A stretch of 64,000 bases of DNA from Polynucleobacter sp. MWH-Spelu-300-X4 (GCF_018687515.1 NZ_CP061294.1:496001-560000); one strand, 5' to 3'. Numbered from the stretch's first letter, positions 46,042 through 56,049 are shown. The notes: generated from the letters alone by a model not told the origin. Numbers and translations: made by a program.

Positions 46042-47130
46042 TTAATTTATAGACATCTTTGAGAAAGTCACCACATGATCAGCGATAAGCTTGATGCCGA
46101 TTTTTTCGCCAATTTCGTGATTGTGATGACTAGGTACCATCGCCATTAGTTCTAGGCCAGAATCAAGACGAACGGTATAGAGAAAATCGCCTCCACGAAA
46201 AGCCTTTTTTATCACGGTGGCTAAGAGTGGGCTGTCGTCATCGTGAACTATATCGTCGGCACGTAATAAAACGTCTACCTCTTCGCCAGGTAGTCCGTAG
46301 CTCGATTGGGGAAGCGGTAGGTTGCCTAATTCAATTTCCACAGATGGCCCTACTTGTGTTTTGCCAGGAACAAATACCCCATAACCTATGAAGCTGGCAA
46401 CAAATCGGTTAGCTGGACGGTGATACAGGTTGTAGGCGCTATCCCATTGAACTAAACGACCATCTGCCATCACCCCGATGTCATCGGCAATGGCGAAGGC
46501 TTCAAATTGATCATGAGTCACCAATAATGCAGTTGTGCCATTGGCTTTTAAGATATCGCGCACTTCGCTTGCGAGACGTTCTCTTAAGTCCACATCCAGA
46601 TTGGAGAAGGGTTCATCTAAGAGTAATAGTTCTGGTTCTGGCGCCATGGCGCGTGCGAGTGCCACCCGTTGTTGTTGGCCGCCTGATAATTCATGGGGGT
46701 AACGGTTTCCAACATCATGAAGTCCTACGCGTATCAGCCAATCCTCAGCTTTTTGGATGGCTTCTTTTTTGCTGATACCTCTTAGGCCAAACGCCACATT
46801 CTCAGCATTAGTTAAATGAGGAAACAAAGCGTAATCTTGAAATACGACTCCGACCCGACGTTTCTCAGGGGCAAGCAGATAGTTGGGGGTGCTTACTTTT
46901 TGACTATCTAAAGTAATTGATCCGGATTGAATAGGTTCAAAACCACAGATAGCCCGCAAAATAGTCGATTTGCCGCATCCTGAAGGGCCTAGCAGGCAAC
47001 CAATTCGACCTTGTTGCAGGCTCATGCTAAGGCCTTTAACAATAGGGATGGAGCTGCCAGACTTTTCGCCTGGATAGCTCACATGAATATCCTCTAAATT
47101 TAAATGGATAGGTGATTTATTGTTAATCAT
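46042..47130 (-). CDS. ABC transporter ATP-binding protein, ferric iron (FbpC) type
   Basis: A 362-aa ATPase. Walker A GPSGCGKST lies near residue 53, the signature LSGGQQQRVALARAMAPEPE near 143, and Walker B LLLLDEPFSNLD near 164, with a C-terminal regulatory OB-like domain (about 245-360) as in FbpC/PotA. Divergence from a fused two-domain permease and a Fur-like site over its start support ferric iron uptake. Molybdate, phosphonate or thiamine are alternatives in the same superfamily. Its ATG (47128-47130) lies inside the Fur-like motif. Confidence 0.82.
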   Translation of the reverse strand: MINNKSPIHLNLEDIHVSYPGEKSGSSIPIVKGLSMSLQQGRIGCLLGPSGCGKSTILRAICGFEPIQSGSITLDSQKVSTPNYLLAPEKRRVGVVFQDYALFPHLTNAENVAFGLRGISKKEAIQKAEDWLIRVGLHDVGNRYPHELSGGQQQRVALARAMAPEPELLLLDEPFSNLDVDLRERLASEVRDILKANGTTALLVTHDQFEAFAIADDIGVMADGRLVQWDSAYNLYHRPANRFVASFIGYGVFVPGKTQVGPSVEIELGNLPLPQSSYGLPGEEVDVLLRADDIVHDDDSPLLATVIKKAFRGGDFLYTVRLDSGLELMAMVPSHHNHEIGEKIGIKLIADHVVTFSKMSIN

Positions 47131-47139
47131 TCCTATAAT
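47121..47139. promoter_or_regulatory. Fur-like motif and TATAAT element between the ferric ABC genes
   Basis: TGTTAATCATTCCTA (47121-47135) matches the hmuS palindrome TGAGAATCATTCTCA at 11 of 15 positions, including the central AATCATTC. A perfect TATAAT (47134-47139) overlaps its right end and points to the permease gene, whose TTG start is only 9 nt further on. A repressor here could control both genes. The match is suggestive, not proof. Confidence 0.5.
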
Positions 47140-47148
47140 TGTCGCATC

Positions 47149-48720
47149 TTGCGATTACGTTTAATACCCACTCTCTTTTCACTTGTATTGGCATTGCCGA
47201 TATTAGGTATTTTTACTGCTTTATTGAATCCTCAAGCGGGCAGTACTGAGGTCTTGTCTCATTTATTTCATACGGTGCTACCGAGTTATGCCTTTACCAC
47301 GCTCATGATGGCTATAGGTGTGGCCATAGGTGTGGCAAGTATGGGGGTTATTTGTGCTTGGTTGGTAGCTACTTGCGATTTTCCTGGTAAGCGTATTTAT
47401 GAGTGGGCTTTAATTCTGCCGTTGGCCATGCCTACCTACGTGATGGCCTATGCCTATACGGATTTTTTTCAGTTCTCAGGACCCGTTCAAAGTTTCTTGA
47501 GAGCTTGGTTGGGGATGTCAAGGTTAGAGTGGTTCCCGGATCCAAGATCTCTTTGGGGGGCGATTTGTGTTTTAAGTTTGGCTTTGTACCCCTATGTCTA
47601 TTTGCTTTGTCGGACAGCTTTTTTAGAAAGAAGTCCTCGTTTGATTGATGCTGCTAGAACTTTAGGTTCGAGTCCGTGGGGTGCTTTTTGGAAGGTCGCT
47701 TTACCGATGGCTAGGCCAGCAACGATGGCTGGTGTTGCTTTAGCGCTCATGGAGGCAGTTGCTGATTATGGTGCTATGTCTTACTTTGGTGTCCAAACAA
47801 TGACCACCGGTATTTATCGCGCCTGGTTGGGGATGGGTGATCGGATAGCCGCTGTGCAATTGTCAGCAGTTTTGTTGGGCGTTATATTTTTGCTACTGAT
47901 GTTGGAGCATGTTAGTCGGCGTCAAATGCGTTTTGCTGCTAGCGGCCAACGTTTTAGACAAATTAAACCTTGGCGTTTGCAAGGCAAAAAAGCTTTTTGG
48001 GCAAGCATGGCTTGCGCTATGCCTATGTTGTTTGGATTTGTATTGCCTGTTGCCATCATGGCTTATTTGGCTTTATCAAATGGCGATGGGTTTCAACCAA
48101 GATATTGGGGCTGGTTAGTTAATACCTTATGGCTCTCAACGTTAACAGCGATGTGCGCTGTGATATTGGCGGTGTGGTTGGCTTATGGTGCGCGCATATC
48201 AAAAGGTATTTGGCAAACCATGGCTAATCGCATGGTCAGTTTAGGATATGCCGTGCCGGGCGCCGTTTTAGCTGTAGGCATTTTAATTTTATTGGCGCAG
48301 TTAGATATAGCTTGGCTACTGTCAGGATCTGTTGCAATTTTGGTTTATGCCTACCTCACACGCTTTTTATCATCTGGCTTGCAGACTGTAGAAGCAGGGC
48401 TTAGCAAAATTACGCCAAGCATGGATGCTAGCGCGATGAGTTTGGGTTCTGGTAGGTGGGAGTTATTGCGACGGATTCATCTGCCTTTATTGAGGCGTAG
48501 TCTTTTAACTGCCGGGCTATTGGTTTTTGTGGATGTGATGAAAGAGTTGCCGGCAACTTTGGTATTGCGACCTTTTAATTTTGATACGTTGGCTGTGGTT
48601 ACTTATCAGTTGGCTGCGGATGAGCGCTTAGCTGAAGCGGCGTGGCCGGCTTTAACCATTGTTTTAGCCGGCTTGATCCCAGTGATTCTTTTATCTCGCG
48701 CAATGTCTCGAGATAAATAA
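47149..48720 (+). CDS. ABC transporter permease, fused two-domain ferric (FbpB) type
   Basis: A 523-aa permease with about 12 membrane helices. Two copies of the EAA loop occur: DAARTLGSSPWGAFWKVALP near 170 and DASAMSLGSGRWELLRRIHLP near 426. These mark two fused permease halves as in FbpB/SfuB. It starts on TTG 47149, since no ATG or GTG is available upstream in frame, and a TATAAT ends 9 nt before it, so the leader may be nearly absent. No periplasmic binding protein gene is adjacent. It ends 12 bp from convergent fdxA. Confidence 0.82.
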   Translation: MRLRLIPTLFSLVLALPILGIFTALLNPQAGSTEVLSHLFHTVLPSYAFTTLMMAIGVAIGVASMGVICAWLVATCDFPGKRIYEWALILPLAMPTYVMAYAYTDFFQFSGPVQSFLRAWLGMSRLEWFPDPRSLWGAICVLSLALYPYVYLLCRTAFLERSPRLIDAARTLGSSPWGAFWKVALPMARPATMAGVALALMEAVADYGAMSYFGVQTMTTGIYRAWLGMGDRIAAVQLSAVLLGVIFLLLMLEHVSRRQMRFAASGQRFRQIKPWRLQGKKAFWASMACAMPMLFGFVLPVAIMAYLALSNGDGFQPRYWGWLVNTLWLSTLTAMCAVILAVWLAYGARISKGIWQTMANRMVSLGYAVPGAVLAVGILILLAQLDIAWLLSGSVAILVYAYLTRFLSSGLQTVEAGLSKITPSMDASAMSLGSGRWELLRRIHLPLLRRSLLTAGLLVFVDVMKELPATLVLRPFNFDTLAVVTYQLAADERLAEAAWPALTIVLAGLIPVILLSRAMSRDK

Positions 48721-48732
48721 TTGAAATATCAA

Positions 48733-49056
48733 TTAGCGAACTAATTCGCTTAACTTGCCTGTGACATCTTTCCATTCATCAGCATCTGCTAGAGGCGCTT
48801 TTGATTTGGTAATAGAAGGCCACTTGCGCGCTAATTCAACGTTTAATTTAATGTACTCTTGTTGATCACCAGGTACGTCATCTTCTGCATAAATTGCATT
48901 GACTGGGCATTCAGGAACACAAACGGCGCAATCGATACACTCATCTGGATCAATCGCTAAAAAGTTAGCGCCTTCGCGGAAGCAGTCAACAGGACACACA
49001 TCAACGCAATCGGTATATTTGCAACGAATACAGGCTTCGGTTACTACGTAAGTCAT
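48733..49056 (-). CDS. fdxA: 7Fe ferredoxin
   Basis: A 107-aa ferredoxin with Cys9, 12, 17, 21, 25, 40, 43, 46 and 50. The spacing matches Azotobacter FdI-type 7Fe ferredoxins: a 3Fe-4S cluster from three of the N-terminal/last cysteines and a 4Fe-4S cluster from the CIDCAVC group. The C-terminal 50 residues are the usual FdxA extension. It serves as a low-potential electron carrier. An AT-rich region upstream (49057-49150) should hold its promoter. Confidence 0.93.
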   Translation of the reverse strand: MTYVVTEACIRCKYTDCVDVCPVDCFREGANFLAIDPDECIDCAVCVPECPVNAIYAEDDVPGDQQEYIKLNVELARKWPSITKSKAPLADADEWKDVTGKLSELVR

Positions 49057-49155
49057 GGCAGTTCTATCTCAAAAAGACCAAAACCATTATTTTATCTTAG
49101 AGATAGCGCGTTTACGTCTGAAACCCTGCAATTATTAGATGATTTAGTGATTTAG

Positions 49156-49182
49156 GTATGCGATAAATCAATGGCATACAAT
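49156..49182 (+). promoter_or_regulatory. Dyad and -10-like element upstream of the 2-hydroxyacid dehydrogenase gene
   Basis: GTATGC (49156-49161) and GCATAC (49174-49179) are perfect complements with 12 nt between. TACAAT (49177-49182) overlaps the right arm and could be the -10 element. The layout suits a transcription factor site. It lies about 85 bp before the ATG at 49267. Confidence 0.4.
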
Positions 49183-49266
49183 CGGAAAGACCGGCTAAAT
49201 CCTAATGTTCAAAGGGTTTTGCCGCGAAAATATAAAAATCAAGAAAAACGAGGGGTTGCATAGGGT

Positions 49267-50247
49267 ATGTCTGAAAAAACTCAAAAACCGAAGATTTTGG
49301 TCGCGCGGTCTATTTTTCCTGACATTTTGGAGCGTCTTCAAGAAGTCGCTGAGGTGGAGTCGAATCAATCGGATCGCATTTGGGAACCAGAGGCCTTAAG
49401 ACAAGCTTTGGTGGATAAAGATGCAGCCATCATCACAGGCAGTGAGCCCATTGGCGAAGCGCACCTTAAAACAGCAACTCATTTGAAAATTATTTCGAAT
49501 ATCGCAGTTGGTTATAACAATTTAGATTTGGCAGCATTAAAGGCCGCGAATATTTTGGCGACCAATACGCCTGACGTATTAACTGAAACGACAGCAGATT
49601 TTGGTTTTGCGCTTTTAATGGCGACGGCTAGAAGGGTAACGGAAACCGAGCATTGGTTAAGAGCTGGGCATTGGAAGAAATTTTCTATCTGCGACACGCC
49701 TTTGGCGATGGATATTCATCACAGTAATTTAGGCATTATGGGTATGGGACGTATTGGGCAAGCGATTGCGAAACGTGCCTCGGGATTTAGTATGAATGTG
49801 ATGTATCACAATCGCTCTCGTTTATCTCCGGATTTGGAACAGGAATGTGGCGCTCGTTATGTTGATCGCGATACGCTATTAAAAGAATCTGACCACATTA
49901 TTTTGGTTATGCCCTATACGCCTGAGAACCACCATCTATTTGGTGAGAAAGAACTTTCGTTGATGAAGCCTACTGCGACGCTCATTAATATTGCGCGTGG
50001 AGGCATTGTGGATGAGTTAGCTTTGGCGAAGGCGCTTAAAGAAAAACGTATTTTTGCTGCTGGCATTGATGTATTCGAAGGTGAGCCAACAGTAAGGTCA
50101 GAGTTGCTGGCGTTAAGTAACGTGGTTTTGTCGCCACATATCGCCAGTGCCACAGAAAAAACTAGGCGAGCGATGATTGAGTTAGCGATTAAGAATTGTT
50201 TAGCTGGTTTGGCGGGGCTTGCCCCGCCCAATCTGATTGTTTATTAA
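49267..50247 (+). CDS. D-isomer 2-hydroxyacid dehydrogenase (glyoxylate/hydroxypyruvate reductase type)
   Basis: A 326-aa NAD(P)-dependent dehydrogenase. SNIAVGYNNLDL near 78, the Rossmann motif GMGRIGQAIA near 158, catalytic Arg in NIARGGIVDE near 241, Glu in VFEGEP, and His in LSPHIASAT are all present. The GhrB/GyaR branch reduces glyoxylate or hydroxypyruvate. It could equally use another 2-keto acid; a TakP-like 2-oxoacid TRAP system lies 5 kb away. It ends 9 bp from a convergent gene. Confidence 0.88.
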   Translation: MSEKTQKPKILVARSIFPDILERLQEVAEVESNQSDRIWEPEALRQALVDKDAAIITGSEPIGEAHLKTATHLKIISNIAVGYNNLDLAALKAANILATNTPDVLTETTADFGFALLMATARRVTETEHWLRAGHWKKFSICDTPLAMDIHHSNLGIMGMGRIGQAIAKRASGFSMNVMYHNRSRLSPDLEQECGARYVDRDTLLKESDHIILVMPYTPENHHLFGEKELSLMKPTATLINIARGGIVDELALAKALKEKRIFAAGIDVFEGEPTVRSELLALSNVVLSPHIASATEKTRRAMIELAIKNCLAGLAGLAPPNLIVY

Positions 50248-50256
50248 AGTCAGTTT

Positions 50257-50571
50257 TTAATCTTGTGATGATGGTGGTGTGATGTCGCTTGCATCGATAT
50301 CTTTAAGCGCCACCTCAATGCCGCCAAATTTTTCCGCCACCCAGTTATACACTTTGCAGGCAAGCCATAGCAAACCAAATCCAATCAATGCGTTGAGGAT
50401 GAGGGCGGAGATCACTGTGAAGCCAGGCAGTTCGCCGTCGCGAATAAATGCCACAAACAATGCTAGCAAAACCACTGGTACAGAAAAACTTAAATAAACT
50501 AAAACCAGTGTTTTAGCAGTGTGTAGAGGGTCGACATACACAACTTCTTTTTTGGTGTACTTGCTTGGCAT
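50257..50571 (-). CDS. Small membrane protein resembling DUF3566
   Basis: A 104-aa protein with two hydrophobic helices (about 20-42 and 53-75). VDPLHTAKTLVLVYLSFSVP at the N side and VYNWVAEKFGGIEVALKDI after the second helix resemble the DUF3566 pattern (a DPWS-type start and a YN..A...GG.EV end). Function unknown. ATG 50571 is used; the frame extends six codons to a TTG but the conserved part starts later. It follows moeA on the same strand by 93 bp. Confidence 0.6.
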   Translation of the reverse strand: MPSKYTKKEVVYVDPLHTAKTLVLVYLSFSVPVVLLALFVAFIRDGELPGFTVISALILNALIGFGLLWLACKVYNWVAEKFGGIEVALKDIDASDITPPSSQD

Positions 50572-50664
50572 TTTTGGGTTAAGGTGCAATTAAGGTAAAT
50601 AAAGGTTGATAGCCCAAATTCTATACTAATTTTAGATATGATATTGCGTTGCAATATTGAAAAA

Positions 50665-51966
50665 TTAAATCAAACCTTCAAATAACACAATATCTACAAG
50701 CTCTCCAGGCTCTATAGATTCTTGGTTGTGGCCTAGTACGATTAAGCAATCAGCTTCACTCATGGATCTAAGGACACCAGATCCTTGGGAAGGCATTGCT
50801 AATACGGTGGGCATGCCATCAGAGCTAATTGATAGTTGCCCCCTTTGAAATTCGGTTCTTCCTGGGAGCTTTCGAATCGCCGTTAATGAGCGGGCTTTAG
50901 AGATGGGGGTATCTGTGTGTGATGCTCCAGCCATCGTTAAAAGAGCTGGTTTTACTAACTGATAAAAGGTCACCATAGTTGCTACGGGATTGCCAGGTAA
51001 GCCAAATAAAACAGCCTGGTGATTTTCTGAGCTAATTGAGCCAAATGCCATGGGGCGTCCTGGGCGAATCGCTAACTTCCAAAAACCAATATCTCCCATC
51101 TCTTGCATGATTTGCTTGGTGTAATCAGCAACGCCCACGGATACGCCGCCTGAAGTGATGATGACATCACACTCGGCGGCTGCCGTGGCAAAAGTCAGGC
51201 GTAAATCTTCTGGTTGGTCAGGCACTACACCAAAATCGATGAGGTCAAGATTTAGTCGAGATAGCATGCCAAAAATCGTATAGCGATTGCTATCGTAAAC
51301 GCAGCCAGGATCTAGTTTTTCTCCGATTGAGCGCAGCTCAGTTCCTGTTGAAAAAAATCCAACCCGTAATTTTTTATTAACTGTTACTTGAGAGATGCCT
51401 AGTGAAGCAATTAATCCTAAGTCAGCTGGACGAATAATCTTCCCAGCGAGTAAGGCGGGCTTACCTTCTTTTAAATCCTCGCCTTTTAAGCGACGATTGT
51501 CGCCAGCTTTTACGGCATTTGTCGCAAAAGAAATTAAATCGCCATCTATTTGAACGAGCTCTTGAGGAATGACGGTATCGCAACCTAAAGGCATGCTTGC
51601 CCCAGTCATGATTCGAATGCAGGCGCCGACTTCAACTTCTGTTAAGAAAGGTTTTCCGGCAAGGGCGGCGCCCATATTTTTGAGTGCAATAAATTGGGAT
51701 GAGGTGCTAAATAGTGAAGCGCTATTGAATGCATAACCATCCATCGCAGAATTATCAGCGGCGGGAACGTTGATGGGGGAGATTAGATCCTTAGCTAAAA
51801 CGCGGCCTAATGATTGTTGTAGCGGGATTAATTCAGTGGTGAGTGATTGGGTGTGCGGCTGAACAAAAGTTTTAATTAATTGCAACGCTTCATCAACCCG
51901 AAGTGCATCAGGATTGCTAGCGGGGATGTGATTCATGGTGGCGGAAAGCTTGGGGAGTGTGCTCAT
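50665..51966 (-). CDS. moeA: Molybdopterin molybdenumtransferase
   Basis: A 433-aa MoeA that inserts molybdate into adenylylated molybdopterin. PAADNSAMDGYAF near residue 49, GACIRIMTGASMPLGCDTVI (in parts), TSGGVSVGVADYTKQ and GLPGNPVATMVTF are the family motifs. The stop-to-start junction with moaA is immediate, so the two are cotranslated. Together with mogA elsewhere in the window, three steps of molybdenum cofactor synthesis are covered. Confidence 0.95.
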   Translation of the reverse strand: MSTLPKLSATMNHIPASNPDALRVDEALQLIKTFVQPHTQSLTTELIPLQQSLGRVLAKDLISPINVPAADNSAMDGYAFNSASLFSTSSQFIALKNMGAALAGKPFLTEVEVGACIRIMTGASMPLGCDTVIPQELVQIDGDLISFATNAVKAGDNRRLKGEDLKEGKPALLAGKIIRPADLGLIASLGISQVTVNKKLRVGFFSTGTELRSIGEKLDPGCVYDSNRYTIFGMLSRLNLDLIDFGVVPDQPEDLRLTFATAAAECDVIITSGGVSVGVADYTKQIMQEMGDIGFWKLAIRPGRPMAFGSISSENHQAVLFGLPGNPVATMVTFYQLVKPALLTMAGASHTDTPISKARSLTAIRKLPGRTEFQRGQLSISSDGMPTVLAMPSQGSGVLRSMSEADCLIVLGHNQESIEPGELVDIVLFEGLI

Positions 51967-53082
51967 TTAGCCACCAATATAAGACATTTCTACTTTAAGG
52001 CGATCACTCATTTCTGGTGAGCCTCTTAATTCAGAGTAATGGTCTGAACGTTGCCCCCAAATTTGCGCAATCACATTACTGATTTCTAAATCACTCTTAC
52101 CTTGGCGTAGTAATTCTTTTAGGTCATAACCTTTTGTAGCAAATAAGCAGAGATACATTTTGCCTTCAGTTGATAGGCGCGCGCGCGTACAGTCTTTGCA
52201 AAAGGCTTGTGTCACGCTTGAGATGACGCCAACTTCACCTGAGCCATCAGCGTACTCCCAGCGCTCAACCACTTCTCCAGAGTAATTGGGGTTGAGGTTG
52301 CGAAGGGGGTATGTTTCATGAATCTTCTTAATCACTTCTGCTGAAGAAAGCACTTCAGCCATATTCCAACCATTAGAAGCCCCCACATCCATGAACTCAA
52401 TGAATCTCAAAATGATGGGGCTATTTTTAAAGTAGTTAGCCATGGGAATGATCTCTTGATCATTGGTGCCTTTTTTAACCACCATGTTTACTTTGATATT
52501 CGTAAAGCCAGCTTCTTGTGCAGCAGCAATCCCATCTAAAACATCCGCTACAGGAAAGTCAACATCATTCATTTTCCGGAATGTTTCATCATTGAGACTA
52601 TCTAGGCTGACTGTGATGCGAGTTAATCCAGCATCTTTTAATGACTGTGCTTTTTTGCGAAGCAAGCTGCCGTTGGTTGTAAGCGTTAGATCAATTGGTT
52701 TGCCGCTGAGTGTTTTGAGCGGCGCCAACATGGCGATGAGTTTTTCAATATGTTTTCTTAAGAGAGGCTCGCCGCCTGTTAAGCGAATTTTTTCAACACC
52801 GTGACCAATATAAATTTTGGCAATGCGAACAATTTCCTCAAAGCTTAATAGATCACCATGAGATAAGTAGGGGTAATCTTTATCAAAGACTTCTTTGGGC
52901 ATGCAATAGGTGCAACGGAAATTGCAGCGGTCTGTAACAGAAATGCGTAAGTCGTGAAGTTGTCTGCCTCGGTTATCTGAGAGTAACCCTGTGGCAGGCA
53001 GCAGTTGTTCCGGGATAGCCGGAACAAAGCTATCTACTTTGCGTTGGCGCTCATCGATGAGGGGTATGACTCTTTCTGACAT
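51967..53082 (-). CDS. moaA: GTP 3',8-cyclase (radical SAM)
   Basis: A 371-aa first enzyme of molybdenum cofactor synthesis. The radical SAM cluster is CNFRCTYC with Cys53, Cys57 and Cys60. The second 4Fe-4S cluster ligands are in [21 protein letters not shown] (in parts). The protein ends in the conserved Gly-Gly. ATG 53082 follows GAGGGG, whereas the longer frame has no ribosome site. It is 25 bp after rne and directly before moeA. Confidence 0.95.
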   Translation of the reverse strand: MSERVIPLIDERQRKVDSFVPAIPEQLLPATGLLSDNRGRQLHDLRISVTDRCNFRCTYCMPKEVFDKDYPYLSHGDLLSFEEIVRIAKIYIGHGVEKIRLTGGEPLLRKHIEKLIAMLAPLKTLSGKPIDLTLTTNGSLLRKKAQSLKDAGLTRITVSLDSLNDETFRKMNDVDFPVADVLDGIAAAQEAGFTNIKVNMVVKKGTNDQEIIPMANYFKNSPIILRFIEFMDVGASNGWNMAEVLSSAEVIKKIHETYPLRNLNPNYSGEVVERWEYADGSGEVGVISSVTQAFCKDCTRARLSTEGKMYLCLFATKGYDLKELLRQGKSDLEISNVIAQIWGQRSDHYSELRGSPEMSDRLKVEMSYIGG

Positions 53083-53107
53083 AGGCCCCTCATTGTAGAG
53101 CGAAGTA

Positions 53108-55729
53108 TTACTTTTCGATGGTTTGTTCTTTGCCGCCAGTTTCAACTAAAACCATCGGCCCTGCTGTCAATTCAACAGGTGGTTTAGGTTGTCTTGGAGC
53201 ATGCGTCACAGCTGGCTCAGCTGCTATTTGAGCGCGTACTTCAGCTAATTTTTGGCTGTCTGTGTTCACCCAAACTAAACCAGCGGATTCAAGAACAGGC
53301 GCTAAATCAGTTGTTTGAAGTGCTTTGAACTCTACCTTTGGTAATTCCGCAGGAGCTGCAACAGCTTCCACAACTGGCGCAACAACAAAATCTGCCTCAG
53401 ATTGAGCTGGAACTGGTGTTGTTGAAATGGTTGCAGCTACCTTAGGCTCTGAGCTAAAGCTTGGCGCAGGTGTTTCATGGCTTGCAAATGTTGGCGCAAC
53501 AGCATCAGCTTCAGTTGAAGCAACTGTTGCATAAACAGTTGAAGTGTTAGTAATAGCAGTGACGTTTGAAACATCGGAAGCATTAGAGTTGCTAGAACCT
53601 TCCACAACAGGTGCCGTAGCATTTTCAACATGGTCATTGCGCTCGGTACGCTCGCGATCACGACCGCGATTACGTCCGCGGCGGTTACGGCCACGGCGAC
53701 GCTCATCACCACCTTCAGCTTGGTCAGGCGCTCCGGCAACTTCGCCATGAGTCAAAATGTCCTTAGGCTGTTCAGCTTTTGCTTCAGCATTCGCTTCAGG
53801 TTTATTGTTCTGACGGTTGCGTTGGTTGCGGTTATTTTGTTGGCGTGGTTCTTTGTTATCCGCTTTTGCTTCGCCTTCAGCACGTGCTGGTTGGTTATTG
53901 CGTTCACCAGTCTCTTGCTTGTTACGATTTTTGTTGCGGTTGTTACGGTTACGGCCATTTCTGTCGTTGCGACCTTCGCGAGAAGCGCGTTTTTCAACAG
54001 GTTTTACTTCTTCTTTGCTACCGAATAATTTCTTAATGAAGCCAATGAGTCCGCCACCAGATTTTTCTGAGGAAGAAGTTTTACGTTCAGGGCGAGCAAC
54101 ACCTGTAGGGGCCGGTTGGCTAGGTGTAATACCTTTTACCGCCGCTTCTTGGCGTGGTTTTGCTTCTTCAGCACGACGATTCAAGATAGTGTCTGACTCA
54201 AGCTCTTTGCTGGCTTCTTCGGCCATAGCATAGCTAGCTTTTGGATCATCTAGGCGTGGATCGTCATGGCGAAGGCGCTCTAACTTGTAGTGAGGCGTTT
54301 CTAAATGTTTGTTCGGTAAAAGCAGAACATTCACTTTAAAGCGGCTCTCAATTTTGATTACTTCAGCACGTTTTTCATTTAACAAGAACGCGGCAACATC
54401 AACCGGTACTTGGCAATGAATCGCTGCTGTATTTTCTTTCATGGCTTCTTCTTGAATGATGCGAAGTACTTGAAGCGCTGAAGATTCTGTGTCACGGATG
54501 TGTCCTGTGCCATTACAGCGAGGGCAGGTCACGTTGCTGCTTTCAGATAAAGCTGGGCGTAAACGTTGACGTGATAATTCTAATAAACCGAAGCGAGAAA
54601 TCTTGCCCATTTGAACGCGTGCACGGTCATGACGCAGAGCGTCTTTTAAGCGCTGCTCTACATCTTTTTGGTTTTTGGAAGATTCCATGTCGATGAAGTC
54701 GATGACGATCAAGCCACCAAGGTCGCGAAGACGCATTTGGCGAGCTAATTCATCAGCAGCTTCTAAGTTGGTTCTAGCCGCAGTTTCTTCAATGTCCGTG
54801 CCGCGTGTGGCGCGTGCTGAGTTAACGTCGACAGAAACCAAGGCTTCTGTATGGTCAATCACAATTGCGCCACCAGATGGCAATGAAACGGTACGTGAGT
54901 AAGCAGTTTCAATTTGGTGTTCAATCTGGAAACGTGAGAACAGTGGCACATCATCGTGGTAGCGCTTAACGCGAGACATGTTGTCTGGCATGACGACTGA
55001 CATGAAGGCGCTGGCTTGCTCGTAAATCTCATCGGTGTCGATAAGGATTTCGCCGATATCAGGTTGGAAATAGTCGCGAATCGCGCGAATCACCAAGCTA
55101 GATTCCAAGTAAATTAAAAGTGGGGCGCTATTGCCGCTTGCGGCTTCATCAATCGCTTTCCACAACTGCATGAGATAGTTTAAGTCCCACTGAAGTTCTT
55201 CAGCGGCACGACCAATACCAGCGGTTCTAGCAATAATGCTCATGCCGTCTGGTACGGTTAATTGACTCATGGCTTCGCGTAGTTCGTTGCGGTCTTCGCC
55301 TTCAATACGACGTGAGACACCACCTCCGCGAGGATTATTTGGCATTAAAACCAAATAGCGACCTGCTAGGGAGATAAAGCTAGTAAGGGCAGCACCTTTG
55401 TTGCCGCGCTCTTCTTTTTCAACCTGAACAATAATTTCTTGGCCTTCACGCAAGGCTTCTTTGATGCCCGCGGTTCTAACATCGATACCCTCTTTAAAGT
55501 AAGCGCGTGATACTTCTTTAAATGGCAGAAAGCCGTGACGCTCTTCACCATAGTTCACAAAGCAAGCTTCTAGGGATGGTTCGATGCGTGTGATCACGCC
55601 TTTGTAGATATTGCCTTTGCGTTGTTCACGCCCAGTAGTTTCAATATCAATATCAATGAGCTTTTGCCCGTCAACAATCGCTACGCGCAGCTCTTCTTGC
55701 TGGGTAGCATTAAACAACATTCTTTTCAT
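53108..55729 (-). CDS. rne: Ribonuclease E
   Basis: An 873-aa endoribonuclease that initiates mRNA decay and processes rRNA and tRNA. An S1 domain spans about 38-119. The DNase I-like catalytic core has Asp301 in [10 protein letters not shown] and Asp344 in IVIDFIDME. The zinc link has Cys402 and Cys405 in TCPRCNGTG. The C-terminal half (about 500-873) is disordered: a Lys/Arg-rich patch at about 560-590, a long Arg/Asn-rich stretch at about 590-700 for RNA binding, then an Ala/Val/Thr-rich part. It has a roughly 300-nt structured leader. moaA-moeA follow on the same strand. Confidence 0.95.
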   Translation of the reverse strand: MKRMLFNATQQEELRVAIVDGQKLIDIDIETTGREQRKGNIYKGVITRIEPSLEACFVNYGEERHGFLPFKEVSRAYFKEGIDVRTAGIKEALREGQEIIVQVEKEERGNKGAALTSFISLAGRYLVLMPNNPRGGGVSRRIEGEDRNELREAMSQLTVPDGMSIIARTAGIGRAAEELQWDLNYLMQLWKAIDEAASGNSAPLLIYLESSLVIRAIRDYFQPDIGEILIDTDEIYEQASAFMSVVMPDNMSRVKRYHDDVPLFSRFQIEHQIETAYSRTVSLPSGGAIVIDHTEALVSVDVNSARATRGTDIEETAARTNLEAADELARQMRLRDLGGLIVIDFIDMESSKNQKDVEQRLKDALRHDRARVQMGKISRFGLLELSRQRLRPALSESSNVTCPRCNGTGHIRDTESSALQVLRIIQEEAMKENTAAIHCQVPVDVAAFLLNEKRAEVIKIESRFKVNVLLLPNKHLETPHYKLERLRHDDPRLDDPKASYAMAEEASKELESDTILNRRAEEAKPRQEAAVKGITPSQPAPTGVARPERKTSSSEKSGGGLIGFIKKLFGSKEEVKPVEKRASREGRNDRNGRNRNNRNKNRNKQETGERNNQPARAEGEAKADNKEPRQQNNRNQRNRQNNKPEANAEAKAEQPKDILTHGEVAGAPDQAEGGDERRRGRNRRGRNRGRDRERTERNDHVENATAPVVEGSSNSNASDVSNVTAITNTSTVYATVASTEADAVAPTFASHETPAPSFSSEPKVAATISTTPVPAQSEADFVVAPVVEAVAAPAELPKVEFKALQTTDLAPVLESAGLVWVNTDSQKLAEVRAQIAAEPAVTHAPRQPKPPVELTAGPMVLVETGGKEQTIEK

Positions 55730-56049
55730 GTAATTCTCCGTACTGCGGCCAGGCAGCCATCGCGGGGCGCGAAACGGAATAGAAGGGATAGAACGAAACT
55801 ATCCTCTGTGATGACTACTTCACTACACTCGCTGACTTTTTCTTCTTTGTTGCGTCAGCGCGCGATTAAATTCTTTTATCTGTTTCGCGGATCGCGGCAC
55901 TATGCCAGCCAACCCTTGCGTCTCATTGCTTTCAGGGGAGAGGCGAACCCTGGAAATATCAACCGGCTATTTCGAACCGAGCTTGGCGCACATGATGTCT
56001 CAAATCATAAATTTGATATTGCGCAGCAAGATAGGTCATTATATGACAT
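55730..56049 (-). promoter_or_regulatory. Structured 5' leader of rne and shared rne/rluC promoter region
   Basis: A 320-bp gap with no gene. A minus-strand TATAAT (56038-56043) implies an rne leader of about 300 nt. Several perfect hairpins are visible: TCGCG-GGG-CGCGA (55760-55772), GGATAG-AACGAAA-CTATCC (55786-55804), CGCTGAC with a 17-nt loop and GTCAGCG (55830-55860), and TCAAAT-CATAA-ATTTGA (56000-56016). The -10 overlaps the palindrome GTCATTATATGAC (56035-56047), 3 nt before the rluC ATG. In E. coli the rne leader mediates autoregulation by RNase E; a similar role is likely here. Confidence 0.6.

Noticed and set aside
53544-54233. Several plus-strand open frames opposite the rne C-terminal half
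   Set aside because: They arise from the biased Arg/Asn/Ala codons of RNase E and are rich in low-complexity sequence.
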